Of a stretch of DNA of 5,111 nt, positions 5,109 to 5,111 are shown piece by piece (the first letter of the stretch is position 1; every line of letters begins with the position of its first letter). Under the pieces are notes generated by a model. It was not told where the DNA came from and did no database searches. It worked only from the letters and a program-made list of their open reading frames with translations. Position numbers and translations under genes: made by a program. The DNA is from Alphaproteobacteria bacterium (GTDB lineage Bacteria > Pseudomonadota > Alphaproteobacteria > Rs-D84). Where the stretch lies: assembly GCA_017936185.1 (NCBI GenBank), contig JAGBGA010000050.1, forward strand, positions 1 through 5,111, read 5' to 3'.

Positions 5109-5111
5109 GGG

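Overview
The window looks like a stretch of an alphaproteobacterial chromosome of moderate GC. The upstream genes are roughly 45-50% GC in sampled lines; the last gene is clearly more AT-rich. A partial tRNA-Pro, PrmC, HtpX, a type II thymidine kinase and an M23 endopeptidase are ordinary bacterial housekeeping genes. The last gene, a secreted Cys-rich protein with CPxxSYCxGG and CPEGTFAPxG motifs, resembles proteins I recall from host-gut Alphaproteobacteria (the RF32 / Enterousia type). That taxonomic placement comes from memory and is tentative. I see no mobile element, CRISPR array, phage gene or defence cassette.

Layout. (1) 1-35: the 5' half of a tRNA-Pro on the minus strand, cut by the window edge, with a good promoter at 51-78. 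(2) 184-285: a 33-codon plus-strand gene, absent from a simple long-ORF list, encoding a Lys-rich protein with a compact CxxCGxxHxxxC centre. It has its own promoter (105-133) and Shine-Dalgarno site. (3) 284-312: a perfect 12-bp stem acting as a bidirectional terminator between this gene and the converging M23 peptidase gene; it contains part of both stop codons. (4) 312-1571, minus: membrane-anchored MepM-like M23 endopeptidase. (5) 1559-1607: a compact divergent promoter whose -10 box, ATTATAAT, reads as TATAAT on both strands. It lies so close to both ATGs that both transcripts should be leaderless. (6) 1593-2743, plus: prmC overlapping a degenerate Smr-domain gene by 4 nt. (7) 2808-4354, plus: htpX and tdk, a two-gene operon behind its own promoter. 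(8) 4403-4426: a second bidirectional terminator. (9) 4425-5057, minus: the AT-rich secreted Cys-rich protein, with a TTG start beside an out-of-frame ATG and a six-T run.

Functionally the genes are mixed: envelope work (M23 peptidase, HtpX membrane-protein quality control, secreted protein), translation termination (PrmC, tRNA-Pro) and nucleotide salvage (Tdk). The packing is tight: convergent pairs share one terminator each and the divergent pair shares one -10 box. The plus strand has more C than G in every line I counted, whichever strand is coding. This suggests the minus strand is the leading strand, so prmC, smr, htpX and tdk would run against the fork.

The points most worth a second look are the symmetric leaderless promoter, the mini zinc-knuckle-like protein, the start region of the secreted protein, and the altered Walker A motif of Tdk.
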